Shown here piece by piece: positions 1 through 5,960 of a stretch of DNA of 7,342 nucleotides. The notes beneath the pieces are model-generated. The model ran no database searches and was not told where the DNA came from. It worked only from the letters and a program-made list of their open reading frames with translations. The stretch spans positions 1 to 7,342 of the forward strand of contig JAOUGY010000187.1 in NCBI GenBank assembly GCA_029865445.1. Direction: 5' to 3'. The stretch's first letter is position 1; the number at the start of each line of letters is the position of its first letter. The stretch comes from Acidimicrobiia bacterium (GTDB lineage: Bacteria; Actinomycetota; Acidimicrobiia; Spongiisociales; ZC4RG35). Made by a program: the position numbers and the translations under genes.

Positions 1-219
1 CGTGAGTAGCGGAATGAGTGTGATCGACAGGTAACCGCCGGCCATGAGGAAGAACAGATAGTCGGGGATGGTGAAGGCGGCGTTGTAGAGGTCGGTGTCG
101 ACGCTCACACCCAACAGCGCCGCGATGAGGAGATTCCGGGCCAACCCGAGCAGACGCGACAGAAGGATGCCGGCGGAGACGATCAGGGCGGCGCGACCGA
201 TCGTCCTTGCCTCACCCAT
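1..219 (-). CDS. murJ: MurJ-family lipid II flippase, N-terminal part (runs off left edge)
   Basis: The 73 codons visible encode the first two membrane segments of a MurJ/MviN (MOP exporter superfamily) protein, whose known role is to flip lipid-linked peptidoglycan precursor across the cytoplasmic membrane. Seen: a hydrophobic stretch at about residues 10-36 containing the SRLLGLAR motif (R22, G25, R28; these align with R18, G21 and R24 of E. coli MurJ), then a loop with D43 (E. coli D39) and a second segment from NAAFTIPD through AGGYLSITLIP (46-70). The positions of E. coli R52 and E57 are F56 and G61 here, so it is not a textbook MurJ. The start is the ATG at 219-217, which puts the first helix where the family has it; no good Shine-Dalgarno precedes it. 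It is the last of four same-strand genes, 157 bp downstream of another MurJ-like gene. It could instead flip a different polyprenyl-linked glycan; the rest of the gene is outside the window. Confidence 0.78.
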   Translation of the reverse strand, partial: MGEARTIGRAALIVSAGILLSRLLGLARNLLIAALLGVSVDTDLYNAAFTIPDYLFFLMAGGYLSITLIPLLT

Positions 220-225
220 GTGCGT

Positions 226-265
226 ATCCGGCTTGCGGATCGGTCCCCGGGACCGCTCGGTCCCG
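226..265 (-). other. Cluster of overlapping GC-rich hairpins just upstream of murJ
   Basis: In the leader of the murJ-like gene there are three inverted repeats. ATCCG/CGGAT with a 5-nt loop spans 226-240, ending 6 nt before the start codon. CGGGACC/GGTCCCG with a 4-nt loop spans 248-265. An alternative pairing, CGGTCC/GGACCG with a 3-nt loop at 241-255, shares its arm with the second, so those two cannot form together. No T tract follows, so this does not look like a simple intrinsic terminator. The rest of the 220-376 gap contains no gene; a perfect 10-bp palindrome, CGGTCGACCG, lies at 283-292. Function unknown: it may be a leader control element, a processing site, or chance in GC-rich DNA. 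Confidence 0.4.
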
Positions 266-376
266 ACCTCGCCGTGGGGGGTCGGTCGACCGGCGCTCAC
301 CGAGTTCGAGCCTGTCGTGTCTCGGGAGGACCGCCTCAGGAGTTGGGAGACGCGCCACGTGCGGGAATGTAGCCGC

Positions 377-1870
377 TCAGCGTGAGCGAGCAGTGATGCT
401 CGCTCCGACGAGCCGAAGAACCGCCCGCCAGACCAGGAACGAGACCACGCCTCCGACCACAACCACGACCTGTCCGGGTATCGAGGTCGTGACTGCGGCG
501 AGAACCGTGGCCACGCCGCCGGCCGCGGCGGCCGCGACGAGGGAACCCGCCACATGGCGTGTGACACCGGTCAACTCGTCGGCGGTACCGGCTCGATGCC
601 ACCACACCCCGGATACGGCCGCGGCGATGAGGCACCACACCAGCCAGCCGATACCCACGCCTGTCGACCCCATCGAGTCGAGCAGCCCGGACAGAGCGGG
701 CACGGCCAGCGCCGAGGCGACCAAACCGGCCCAGCCTCCACGATGGACCTGTCCTGAGCGCGCCTGCGCTCTCAGGTATACGGCGGCGAGCGACATCGGA
801 GCGATGCCCACTCCGAACCATATGAGCGACGTGGCGATCGCCTCGATCCCGGGTTCGTCGATGGCTCCGTAGCCGAAGATCGTGGCCACGAACGGTCGCG
901 CCAGGCCCACTATCAATGCGGTCGCAAAAGTGGCGATCGTCACCGTCTTCAGCAGGATCGACGTCACCAGGGCGCGGAACCACCGATTGTCGGCCGTGGT
1001 GCTCGCCTCGGGTTCGATGCCTCCGAGTCCGGCGGCCACCGTACCGATGCCGACGGCTGCAATGGCCACCGCCCGAGCCCCCGTGAGGACCCCCACTGCT
1101 CCGTCGCCGGCGAACTGGCCGGCCAGACCCGGCAGCACCCTCTCGGCGGCGAAAGCCAATGAGAGCAGCGTCAGCGGCCATGTTCTTCGGATCAGGGGAG
1201 GTAGGGAACGGTGTCTCCAAGGTGTGTTCCACTCAAACGTCATCCCAGCCCGTTCGAACCTCCAGGCTGCCACGGCCACGGCCACCGCCGATCCGACGAG
1301 GAGGCCCCACACGAACGACTCGGGTGTCCGGTCCGACCCTCCGAGGATGCCACCGAGACCGAATCCCGCGATCTGGAACGCCGCCATGAGCCAGGCGGGG
1401 GAGCGTGGATTTCGTGTGGACTCGGCGATGAAGAGCACGATGGTCACCGCGGCCAGCATGTGGGCCGCCAGCGAAGTTCGCATCATTCCGGCAATCCGAT
1501 CGGTTTCGGACAGAGCCGGAAACAGGGTTGCTGCAAGGGGTTGCGCCAGCGAGATGGCGACGATGGTGGCCGCAGCGTGGCTGAGCGATACCAGCCTCAG
1601 CGATGCCATGGTGGCCCGTCGCACCTCCCAATCCGCATCGGGCTCGTCACCGGGTTCGAGCATGGGACGGAGCGCAACGATGAGGTGTGCTCCTCCGAAC
1701 ACCACGAGCAGGAGGTCCGGCACGACGAAAGCGGCATCGATGAGATCCTTCTCGGATCCAACCCCGAAGAAGCCGAACAGCAGGGCGGATCTCGTGACCT
1801 CGAACAGTGCCACTGCCAGTGTGACGACACCGATGATCCGACCGGCGGTCGGAGTGCGCCCGTTCACCAT
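377..1870 (-). CDS. MurJ-like MOP-superfamily membrane protein (divergent paralogue)
   Basis: A 497-residue polytopic membrane protein of the length usual for MurJ/MviN or Wzx-type flippases, with hydrophobic segments throughout (for example about 12-36, 46-66, 92-116, 134-150, 160-177, 186-203, 229-240, 262-282, 304-334, 344-366, 380-396, 404-423, 440-462, 466-488). MurJ resemblance is clearest at the N terminus: EKDLIDAAFVVPD (40-52) followed by FGGAHLIVALRP matches the same region of the neighbouring murJ gene, and ERVLPGLAG (243-251) with the GARAVAIAAVGIG stretch (264-276) resembles the central helices. The first conserved arginine (E. coli R18) aligns with A21 and its glycine with E24, while R27 (E. 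coli R24) and D42 (D39) remain. I chose the ATG at 1870-1868 because it overlaps the PHP stop in ATGGTGA, implying translational coupling; an upstream extension would run deep into the PHP gene. Substrate unknown: lipid II or another lipid-linked glycan are both possible. Confidence 0.75.
   Translation of the reverse strand: MVNGRTPTAGRIIGVVTLAVALFEVTRSALLFGFFGVGSEKDLIDAAFVVPDLLLVVFGGAHLIVALRPMLEPGDEPDADWEVRRATMASLRLVSLSHAAATIVAISLAQPLAATLFPALSETDRIAGMMRTSLAAHMLAAVTIVLFIAESTRNPRSPAWLMAAFQIAGFGLGGILGGSDRTPESFVWGLLVGSAVAVAVAAWRFERAGMTFEWNTPWRHRSLPPLIRRTWPLTLLSLAFAAERVLPGLAGQFAGDGAVGVLTGARAVAIAAVGIGTVAAGLGGIEPEASTTADNRWFRALVTSILLKTVTIATFATALIVGLARPFVATIFGYGAIDEPGIEAIATSLIWFGVGIAPMSLAAVYLRAQARSGQVHRGGWAGLVASALAVPALSGLLDSMGSTGVGIGWLVWCLIAAAVSGVWWHRAGTADELTGVTRHVAGSLVAAAAAGGVATVLAAVTTSIPGQVVVVVGGVVSFLVWRAVLRLVGASITARSR
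384..405 (-). other. Strong inverted repeat at the end of the MurJ-like gene
   Basis: GAGCGAGCA and its exact complement TGCTCGCTC form a 9-bp, GC-rich stem around a 4-nt loop, within the last codons of the MurJ-like gene just before its stop (379-377). A second possible hairpin, CGCTCA/TGAGCG (374-388), spans the stop codon and competes for the same bases. There is no run of T on either side, so a classical intrinsic terminator is not supported. It may stabilise the mRNA 3' end, reduce read-through to the next gene, or be a by-product of codon choice. Confidence 0.4.
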
Positions 1871-2715
1871 CGGATGCCCCCGGCCTCTCCCAGTTCGGCG
1901 ACGACCGAGTCGGGAACCTCCAGTCCCACTCTGCCGGTCCCGAGCACGACGTCCGGCTTGTAGGCGCCGTGGTAGTCCGAACCGCCCGACGGGACCAGGC
2001 CGAACCGCCGCGCCATTGCCGCCATCCCGCGTCGCCCGTCGGCGTCGTACGTTCCGTAGTGGCATTCGATGCCCATGAGCCCAGCGTCGCCGAGGCGCTC
2101 CATGAGAGACGCCATCTCGAATCGGTTGTCGATGCCGAGCGTGTGTGGGTGGGCCAGCACGGGCACTGCTCCAGACCTGATGGCGAGGTCGATCGCCTCT
2201 TCAGGCGCCAGCCGGTCTCGCCCGATGTAGGCGGGCCGGCCGAATCCGAGGTACTCATCGAATGCCGTGTTGGCGTCCGCGACGTGTCCCTTCCGCACGA
2301 GTACGGCGGCGATGTGGGGACGACCGGTGCTGCCTCCGCCCGATTCGGCTTCGACTTCCTCGATGGAGATGTTCATGCCCATCTCATTGAGCCGGGCGAC
2401 GATCCGGTGGTTGCGATCTGATCGAGACGACTGAAGACCGGCGAGACGATCCTGAAGGGGACCGGGTCCAGGCTCGAGCCAGAGAACGATCAGATGCATG
2501 CCGCCTTTGTCCCATTCGAGTGAGAGTTCGACTCCGGGGACGAAGCCGACCCCGAATTCATCGGCAGATGCCTTGGCCTCCTCCAGCCCTTCCAGAGTGT
2601 CGTGGTCGGTGAGCGCAACCGTTGTCAGCCCCTGTGTGGCCGCCCTCCTCATCAGCTGGCTCGGTGAGTCTGATCCATCCGAAGCGTTCGAATGGGTGTG
2701 GAGGTCGGCCGCCAT
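1864..2715 (-). CDS. PHP-domain metal-dependent phosphoesterase
   Basis: A 283-residue stand-alone PHP protein of the YciV/TrpH type, a family whose characterised members are metal-dependent nucleotide or RNA 5'-end phosphoesterases (3',5'-nucleoside bisphosphate phosphatase, RNase AM). The metal-binding motifs are all present in order: DLHTHSNASDG (4-14, with H6, H8 and D13), TDHDT (36-40), GVELS (61-65, with E63), RPH (132-134), AHPH (188-191), ECHY (217-220) and GGSDYHG (244-250, with D247 and H249). Length is normal and no signal peptide is seen, so it is cytoplasmic. It starts at ATG 2715-2713, 33 bp after the cyclophilin-like gene, and its stop overlaps the start of the MurJ-like gene, suggesting one transcript. 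No Shine-Dalgarno is visible; a possible promoter sits right against the start. The exact substrate cannot be read from sequence; a link to cell-wall functions is only by neighbourhood. Confidence 0.88.
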   Translation of the reverse strand: MAADLHTHSNASDGSDSPSQLMRRAATQGLTTVALTDHDTLEGLEEAKASADEFGVGFVPGVELSLEWDKGGMHLIVLWLEPGPGPLQDRLAGLQSSRSDRNHRIVARLNEMGMNISIEEVEAESGGGSTGRPHIAAVLVRKGHVADANTAFDEYLGFGRPAYIGRDRLAPEEAIDLAIRSGAVPVLAHPHTLGIDNRFEMASLMERLGDAGLMGIECHYGTYDADGRRGMAAMARRFGLVPSGGSDYHGAYKPDVVLGTGRVGLEVPDSVVAELGEAGGIRW

Positions 2716-2723
2716 CTCGGGTC

Positions 2724-2752
2724 AAACTAGTGAGGTGGTGCCGTCCCGTCAG
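2724..2752 (-). promoter_or_regulatory. Candidate promoter for the PHP gene, nearly leaderless
   Basis: Reading leftward, CTGACG (2752-2747, 4 of 6 matches to TTGACA) overlaps the stop codon of the cyclophilin-like gene. A 17-bp spacer follows, then TAGTTT (2729-2724), which fits the actinobacterial -10 pattern TAnnnT. Only 8 nt separate it from the PHP ATG, so transcription would begin at or within a few bases of the start codon. This agrees with the lack of a ribosome-binding site. The same layout appears ahead of the gene at 6384. Motif-based only. Confidence 0.38.
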
Positions 2753-3543
2753 CCGACAGTGACCGATTCGATGTAGATGGTCTCGGACGGCGCGGTGCGT
2801 GCTCCCGATCCGGGCGGTGCCTTTCGAGGCACCGCCGCGATGGCGTCGAGGACGTCGAGTCCTTCCGTGACGGTGCCGAACACGTTGAACCGGTTCGAAA
2901 GAGGTGTGGCGTCGGCCATCACGATGAAGAACCCCGACCCACGACTCGAACGATCGCCGGCGAACGCCACGACTCCCCTGGTCATCTCGAAGCCTTCGTC
3001 CGGGAACTCGTCGGGAGTTCGATAGCCGGACCGGCGGCGGCCGTCCATGAAGTGGGTTCCGGTTCCGTCTGCTTCGGGGTCGCCGGCCTCTATGCGAAGC
3101 GCCGGATCGACGTGGCTGACGACGGTGCCGTCGTAGGCGCCCTGTCTGGCCAGAAACACGAAGTCGTTGACGCTGGCCGGGGCCGTCGCCGGATCGAGCT
3201 CGATCACGATGTCACCGCACGAGGTGGCGATCACCGCGGAAACGGATGATCCGGTGTCGATCGCCTGATCCGCCGATTCGGTCCACCGCTCCATCGTCTG
3301 CTCGACGGGCTGCTCAGCCCCGCAGGCCGTCGGTTGTGCTCGATAGTCGAGATACCGTTCGGGCTGGCTCTCGTCGTCTGCACCCAGGTAGTTGATCAGC
3401 AAGAGGAGAGCGACGACGAGACCCCCCATCGCGAACGCGGCCCGGAGCCGGCGCCACAACTCCTTCCGGGAGGCTGCCTTCTTCGCTGCAGCTCTCTTGG
3501 CCTGTTCGAGTTCCTTCTGCCGCTGCCGGCGTTCGTTCGCCAT
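2749..3543 (-). CDS. Membrane-anchored cyclophilin-type peptidyl-prolyl isomerase homologue, active site degenerate
   Basis: A 264-residue protein: a lysine/arginine-rich, probably cytoplasmic N tail with helical, charged character (1-35), one membrane anchor (about 37-54, GGLVVALLLLINYLG), and an extracytoplasmic cyclophilin domain (about 100-264). Fold markers are clear: SCGDIVIELD (108-117), AYDG (136-139), AGDP (153-156), DEF (178-180), RGVVAFA (189-195), GSGFFIVM (202-209) and VFGTV (221-225). However, the canonical FHR...P.F..Q motif reads V142-S-H144...P147-A-L149...E152, so residues aligned with human CypA R55, F60 and Q63 are H144, L149 and E152; W121 aligns with P214 and H126 with F219. 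Only the F113-type phenylalanine (F206) remains. It may therefore bind prolyl peptides or act as a scaffold or weak isomerase. C74 and C109 could form a disulfide. The start at ATG 3543-3541 keeps a typical basic N tail; an ATG 12 codons upstream is possible. It heads the leftward gene string. Confidence 0.82.
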   Translation of the reverse strand: MANERRQRQKELEQAKRAAAKKAASRKELWRRLRAAFAMGGLVVALLLLINYLGADDESQPERYLDYRAQPTACGAEQPVEQTMERWTESADQAIDTGSSVSAVIATSCGDIVIELDPATAPASVNDFVFLARQGAYDGTVVSHVDPALRIEAGDPEADGTGTHFMDGRRRSGYRTPDEFPDEGFEMTRGVVAFAGDRSSRGSGFFIVMADATPLSNRFNVFGTVTEGLDVLDAIAAVPRKAPPGSGARTAPSETIYIESVTVG

Positions 3544-3644
3544 AGGTCGCGGGAGCGTAGTCGGTCGGCGGCGTGGCACTGGAGCCGGGTGTTCCTCCAG
3601 CTCCTATACACTGCCGCCTTCCCAAACTTGGCGAGTGTCGAGCC
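3544..3644. promoter_or_regulatory. Divergent intergenic region; weak candidate -10 for lysC at 3605-3610
   Basis: This 101-bp gap lies between the starts of the cyclophilin-like gene (leftward) and lysC (rightward), so promoters for both are expected here. The one AT-rich island is CCTATACAC, with TATACA at 3605-3610 as a possible rightward -10 placing the start of transcription about 28 nt before the lysC ATG. No convincing -35 is seen at the matching distance. A weaker leftward TACGCT (rightmost base 3559) lies 10 nt before the cyclophilin start. I see no operator or riboswitch-like structure. Confidence 0.3.
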
Positions 3645-4874
3645 ATGCGAATCGTCCAGAAATACGGCGGCACGTCGGTGGGTTCGCCCGAACGCATCGC
3701 CCGCGTGGCCGACCGGGTTGTCGCCACCAGACACGCGGGTCATGACGTTGTTGTCGTCGTCTCCGCCATGGGGCACACCACCGACGAGTTGATTTCGCTC
3801 GCCAACGCCGTGAGCCCTGCTCCGGCGGCACGCGAGATGGACATGCTCTTGACGGCCGGAGAGCGAATTTCCATGGCCCTCACCGCCATGGCCATCATTG
3901 CCCGGGGTGTGGACGCCGTCAGCTTCACAGGCAGCCAGGCGGGGATACTCACCGAGGGCAGACACGGTGACGCCAAGATCGCAGAGATACGCGGGTTCCG
4001 GGTGGAGGAGAGCCTGGCAGAAGGCAAGGTCGTGATCGTGGCCGGCTTCCAGGGTGTGGACCCGGCGACGAAAGAGATCACGACCATCGGTCGGGGAGGG
4101 TCCGACGCAACCGCCGTGGCGCTGGCGGCGGCGATGGGGGCCGACGTGTGCGAGATCTACACCGATGTCGACGGCGTGTACACGGCGGATCCGAGGATCG
4201 TGCCAAACGCCAGGAAACTCTCGGAGATCAGTTTCGAGGAGATGTTGGAGTTGTCGGCGGCGGGAGCCGGCGTTCTCATGAGCCGTTCCGTCGAGTTCGG
4301 GCGGCGATTCAATATCCCTATACATGTGAGGTCCTCGTTCAACGACAATGCGGGAACCTGGGTGAAGGAGACCACCGTGGAGCAGGCCATCATCAGTGGA
4401 ATCGCCCATGACACGTCCGAGGCGAAAGTGACCGTACGCGGCCTGCCGGATACCCCGGGCGTCGCCGCACGGGTCTTCGAGCCGATGGCCGAACAGGGCA
4501 TCAACGTGGACATGATCGTGCAGAACGTGGGCCAGGACGGTTCAACCGACATCTCCTTCACCGTTCCGAAGGCGTCGGCCGAAGAGGCGCGATCTATTGC
4601 CACCCGGGCCGCGTCGGATCTCGGAGCCGGCGCCGTCGAAATCGATTTGGACGTCGCCAAGGTGTCTCTCGTAGGCGCAGGCATGAAGTCACATCCAGGT
4701 GTGGCGGCCCGCACATTCAGGACACTCGCGGATGCAGGCATCAACATCGAGATGATCTCGACTTCGACCATCCGCATCTCGTGTGTCGTGAAGTCGTCGG
4801 ACGTGCAACGGGCGGTGCAATCGCTTCACAATGAGTTCGAGCCGCCGATGATCACCGAAGAAAGAGGGGCCTGA
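3645..4874 (+). CDS. lysC: Aspartate kinase (alpha subunit), first step of the aspartate pathway
   Basis: Cytoplasmic ATP:L-aspartate 4-phosphotransferase feeding lysine, diaminopimelate, threonine and methionine synthesis. The 409-residue product has the amino-acid-kinase domain first (about 1-230): KYGGTSVG (6-13, K6), TAGER (70-74, E73), GFQG (134-137), IGRGGSDATA (148-157) and YTDVDGVYTADPR (172-184). Two ACT regulatory domains follow, about 262-335 (LPDTPGVAARVFEPMAEQGINVD region) and 341-409 (GAGMKSHPGVAARTF region). These resemble the LysC type of Corynebacterium, Mycobacterium and Bacillus, in which lysine, often together with threonine, binds ACT domains for feedback inhibition. I chose ATG 3645-3647 because the conserved sequence begins immediately there (MRIVQKYGG); an in-frame upstream ATG at 3573 would add 24 residues unlike the family. 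No strong Shine-Dalgarno is visible. The stop shares one base with the asd start. An internal start for a beta subunit is described separately. Confidence 0.96.
   Translation: MRIVQKYGGTSVGSPERIARVADRVVATRHAGHDVVVVVSAMGHTTDELISLANAVSPAPAAREMDMLLTAGERISMALTAMAIIARGVDAVSFTGSQAGILTEGRHGDAKIAEIRGFRVEESLAEGKVVIVAGFQGVDPATKEITTIGRGGSDATAVALAAAMGADVCEIYTDVDGVYTADPRIVPNARKLSEISFEEMLELSAAGAGVLMSRSVEFGRRFNIPIHVRSSFNDNAGTWVKETTVEQAIISGIAHDTSEAKVTVRGLPDTPGVAARVFEPMAEQGINVDMIVQNVGQDGSTDISFTVPKASAEEARSIATRAASDLGAGAVEIDLDVAKVSLVGAGMKSHPGVAARTFRTLADAGINIEMISTSTIRISCVVKSSDVQRAVQSLHNEFEPPMITEERGA
4365..4379 (+). promoter_or_regulatory. Internal ribosome-binding site and GTG start inside lysC
   Basis: AAGGAG at 4365-4370, a strong Shine-Dalgarno, is followed after 6 nt (ACCACC) by an in-frame GTG at 4377-4379, codon 245 of lysC. 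It is a better ribosome site than the one ahead of the full-length gene. The position matches where Corynebacterium and Bacillus lysC genes start their separate beta subunit. Confidence 0.6.
4377..4874 (+). CDS. lysC: Predicted aspartate kinase beta (regulatory) subunit from an in-frame internal start
   Basis: Starting at the internal GTG, the product would be 165 residues, identical to residues 245-409 of LysC and holding just the two ACT domains. In known alpha2beta2 aspartate kinases the beta subunit pairs with the ACT region of alpha to form the effector-binding sites. The start context (VEQAIISGIAHDTSEAKVTV) lines up with the beta start I recall for Corynebacterium glutamicum (MEEAVLTGVATDKSEAKVTV). 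Evidence is the strong ribosome site, correct spacing, and family precedent; expression is not shown. Confidence 0.55.
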   Translation: MEQAIISGIAHDTSEAKVTVRGLPDTPGVAARVFEPMAEQGINVDMIVQNVGQDGSTDISFTVPKASAEEARSIATRAASDLGAGAVEIDLDVAKVSLVGAGMKSHPGVAARTFRTLADAGINIEMISTSTIRISCVVKSSDVQRAVQSLHNEFEPPMITEERGA

Positions 4875-5890
4875 TGCGTACTGCAATCGTGGGCGCCACC
4901 GGCGCCGTCGGTCAAACGATGCTCTCGATACTCGAGCAGCGGGACTTTCCCGTATCCGAACTGCGACTCATGGCGTCGGAACGGTCGGCCGGAAGGAAGG
5001 TCTCGACGGTATGGGGAGAGATCGAGATCGAAGACCTCGCAGAAGCCGATCCTTCTGGGATCGAGGTCGCCTTGTTCTCGGCCGGTGGCGATAGGTCACG
5101 TGAGTTCGCACCTCGGTTCGCCGGCGCCGGTGCGGTGGTAGTCGACAACTCCTCGGCGTTCCGGATGGAGCCGAGCGTGCCATTGGTGGTCGCCGGCGTG
5201 AATGACGCCGCGGCCGCCGATCGTCCCGATGGAATCATTGCCAACCCCAACTGCACCACCATGGCGTTGCTCATGGCGGTCGGACCGCTGCACCGAGTTG
5301 CCCGGGTGCGAAGTGTCGTTGCGACGAGCTACCAGTCGGTCTCGGGCTCCGGGATGCAGGGGGTCAACGAGTTGCTGAGGCAGACCGATGCCCTCCGACC
5401 GAACCCGGAGGCACTGCAGTCCGGCGGCTGGTCCGATCCCGGCTCGAGCGTCTACCGGCGCCCGATCGGGTTCAACGTGCTGCCATTTGCGGGTTCCGAG
5501 AAGGACGGTGGCTACACCGATGAAGAGTGGAAGCTCGTGAACGAAACCCGCAAGATTCTCGATGCGCCCGAGATCCTGGTTGAGCCAACCTGCGTTCGGG
5601 TGCCGGTAGTCGTTGGTCATGGAATTGCGGCAACGTTGAGATTCGACCGGCCCGTCGACGTCTCCGAGGCCGTCGCCGCATTGGAGCAGGCTCCGGGGGT
5701 CGCCGTGTGGCAGCACGTACCACCGACGCCGCTCGACAGTGCCGGGATCGACGACGTTCTCGTAGGCCGAATCCGCGGCACCGTCGGTGAGCCCGGTGGA
5801 TTGAACCTGTGGGTCGTCGGTGACAATCTCCGGAAGGGAGCGGCGCTGAACGCCGTGCAGCTCGCCGAACTCGTTGCTGCAGAGGGGTGA
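4874..5890 (+). CDS. asd: Aspartate-semialdehyde dehydrogenase
   Basis: NADPH-dependent enzyme that reduces aspartyl phosphate made by LysC to aspartate semialdehyde, the branch point to diaminopimelate/lysine and homoserine. The 338-residue length is normal. Seen: the dinucleotide-binding motif GATGAVG (7-13), SAGGDRS (69-75), NSSAFRM (92-98) for phosphate/substrate contact, the catalytic cysteine C127 in NPNCTT (124-129), SYQSVSGSG (152-160), the EEWK substrate-binding stretch (217-220), R242 and the acid/base histidine H249 in VRVPVVVGH (241-249), and DNLRKGAALN (317-326) at the C-terminal cofactor region. All key residues are intact. The ATG shares its A with the lysC stop (TGATG), and GAGGGG just upstream inside lysC supplies a ribosome site, so the two genes are probably co-transcribed and translationally coupled. 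Confidence 0.97.
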   Translation: MRTAIVGATGAVGQTMLSILEQRDFPVSELRLMASERSAGRKVSTVWGEIEIEDLAEADPSGIEVALFSAGGDRSREFAPRFAGAGAVVVDNSSAFRMEPSVPLVVAGVNDAAAADRPDGIIANPNCTTMALLMAVGPLHRVARVRSVVATSYQSVSGSGMQGVNELLRQTDALRPNPEALQSGGWSDPGSSVYRRPIGFNVLPFAGSEKDGGYTDEEWKLVNETRKILDAPEILVEPTCVRVPVVVGHGIAATLRFDRPVDVSEAVAALEQAPGVAVWQHVPPTPLDSAGIDDVLVGRIRGTVGEPGGLNLWVVGDNLRKGAALNAVQLAELVAAEG

Positions 5891-5903
5891 ACCAATGGCT
5901 GTA

Positions 5904-5920
5904 GGCGGTCTGTAACCGCC
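5904..5920 (+). terminator. Short GC-rich hairpin after asd, weak terminator or spacer structure
   Basis: GGCGGT and ACCGCC form a perfect 6-bp stem with a 5-nt loop (CTGTA), 13 nt after the asd stop. No T run follows, so intrinsic termination would be poor; the next gene begins about 40 nt further on. It could attenuate read-through or have no function. Confidence 0.3.
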
Positions 5921-5944
5921 GTCCGTCATGCTGGCCGCAACCAG

Positions 5945-5960
5945 AAAGGTGGGAGCGGTG
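5945..5960 (+). promoter_or_regulatory. Ribosome-binding site that decides the start of the LspA-like gene
   Basis: AAAGGTGGGAG (5945-5955) lies directly before GTG 5958-5960, with about 5 nt between AAAGGTGG and the GTG. The alternative in-frame ATG at 5928-5930 has no purine-rich site ahead of it. This favours the GTG, giving a protein 10 residues shorter. Confidence 0.55.

Noticed and set aside
283..292. Palindrome CGGTCGACCG as an operator
   Set aside because: Ten-base GC-rich palindromes are expected by chance here, and no second copy was seen near the other promoters.
377..2065. Longer version of the MurJ-like protein starting at 2065 (562 residues)
   Set aside because: The extra 65 residues are arginine-rich, unlike a membrane protein N terminus, and lie wholly over the PHP coding region; the ATG at 1870 has the coupled ATGGTGA overlap.
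882..2078. Long plus-strand open frame opposite the MurJ-like and PHP genes
   Set aside because: Its translation is low-complexity, rich in Arg/Pro/Ser/Thr, with no recognisable domain, and is the complement of two well-supported genes in high-GC DNA.
3396..4409. Long minus-strand open frame opposite lysC
   Set aside because: It overlaps clear aspartate kinase coding sequence and its product shows only Arg/His/Gly-rich composition without a family motif.
5895..5915. Six-codon mini-ORF (MAVGGL) after asd overlapping a hairpin, resembling a leader peptide
   Set aside because: No Shine-Dalgarno, no run of regulatory codons, and no T-rich terminator; more likely chance.
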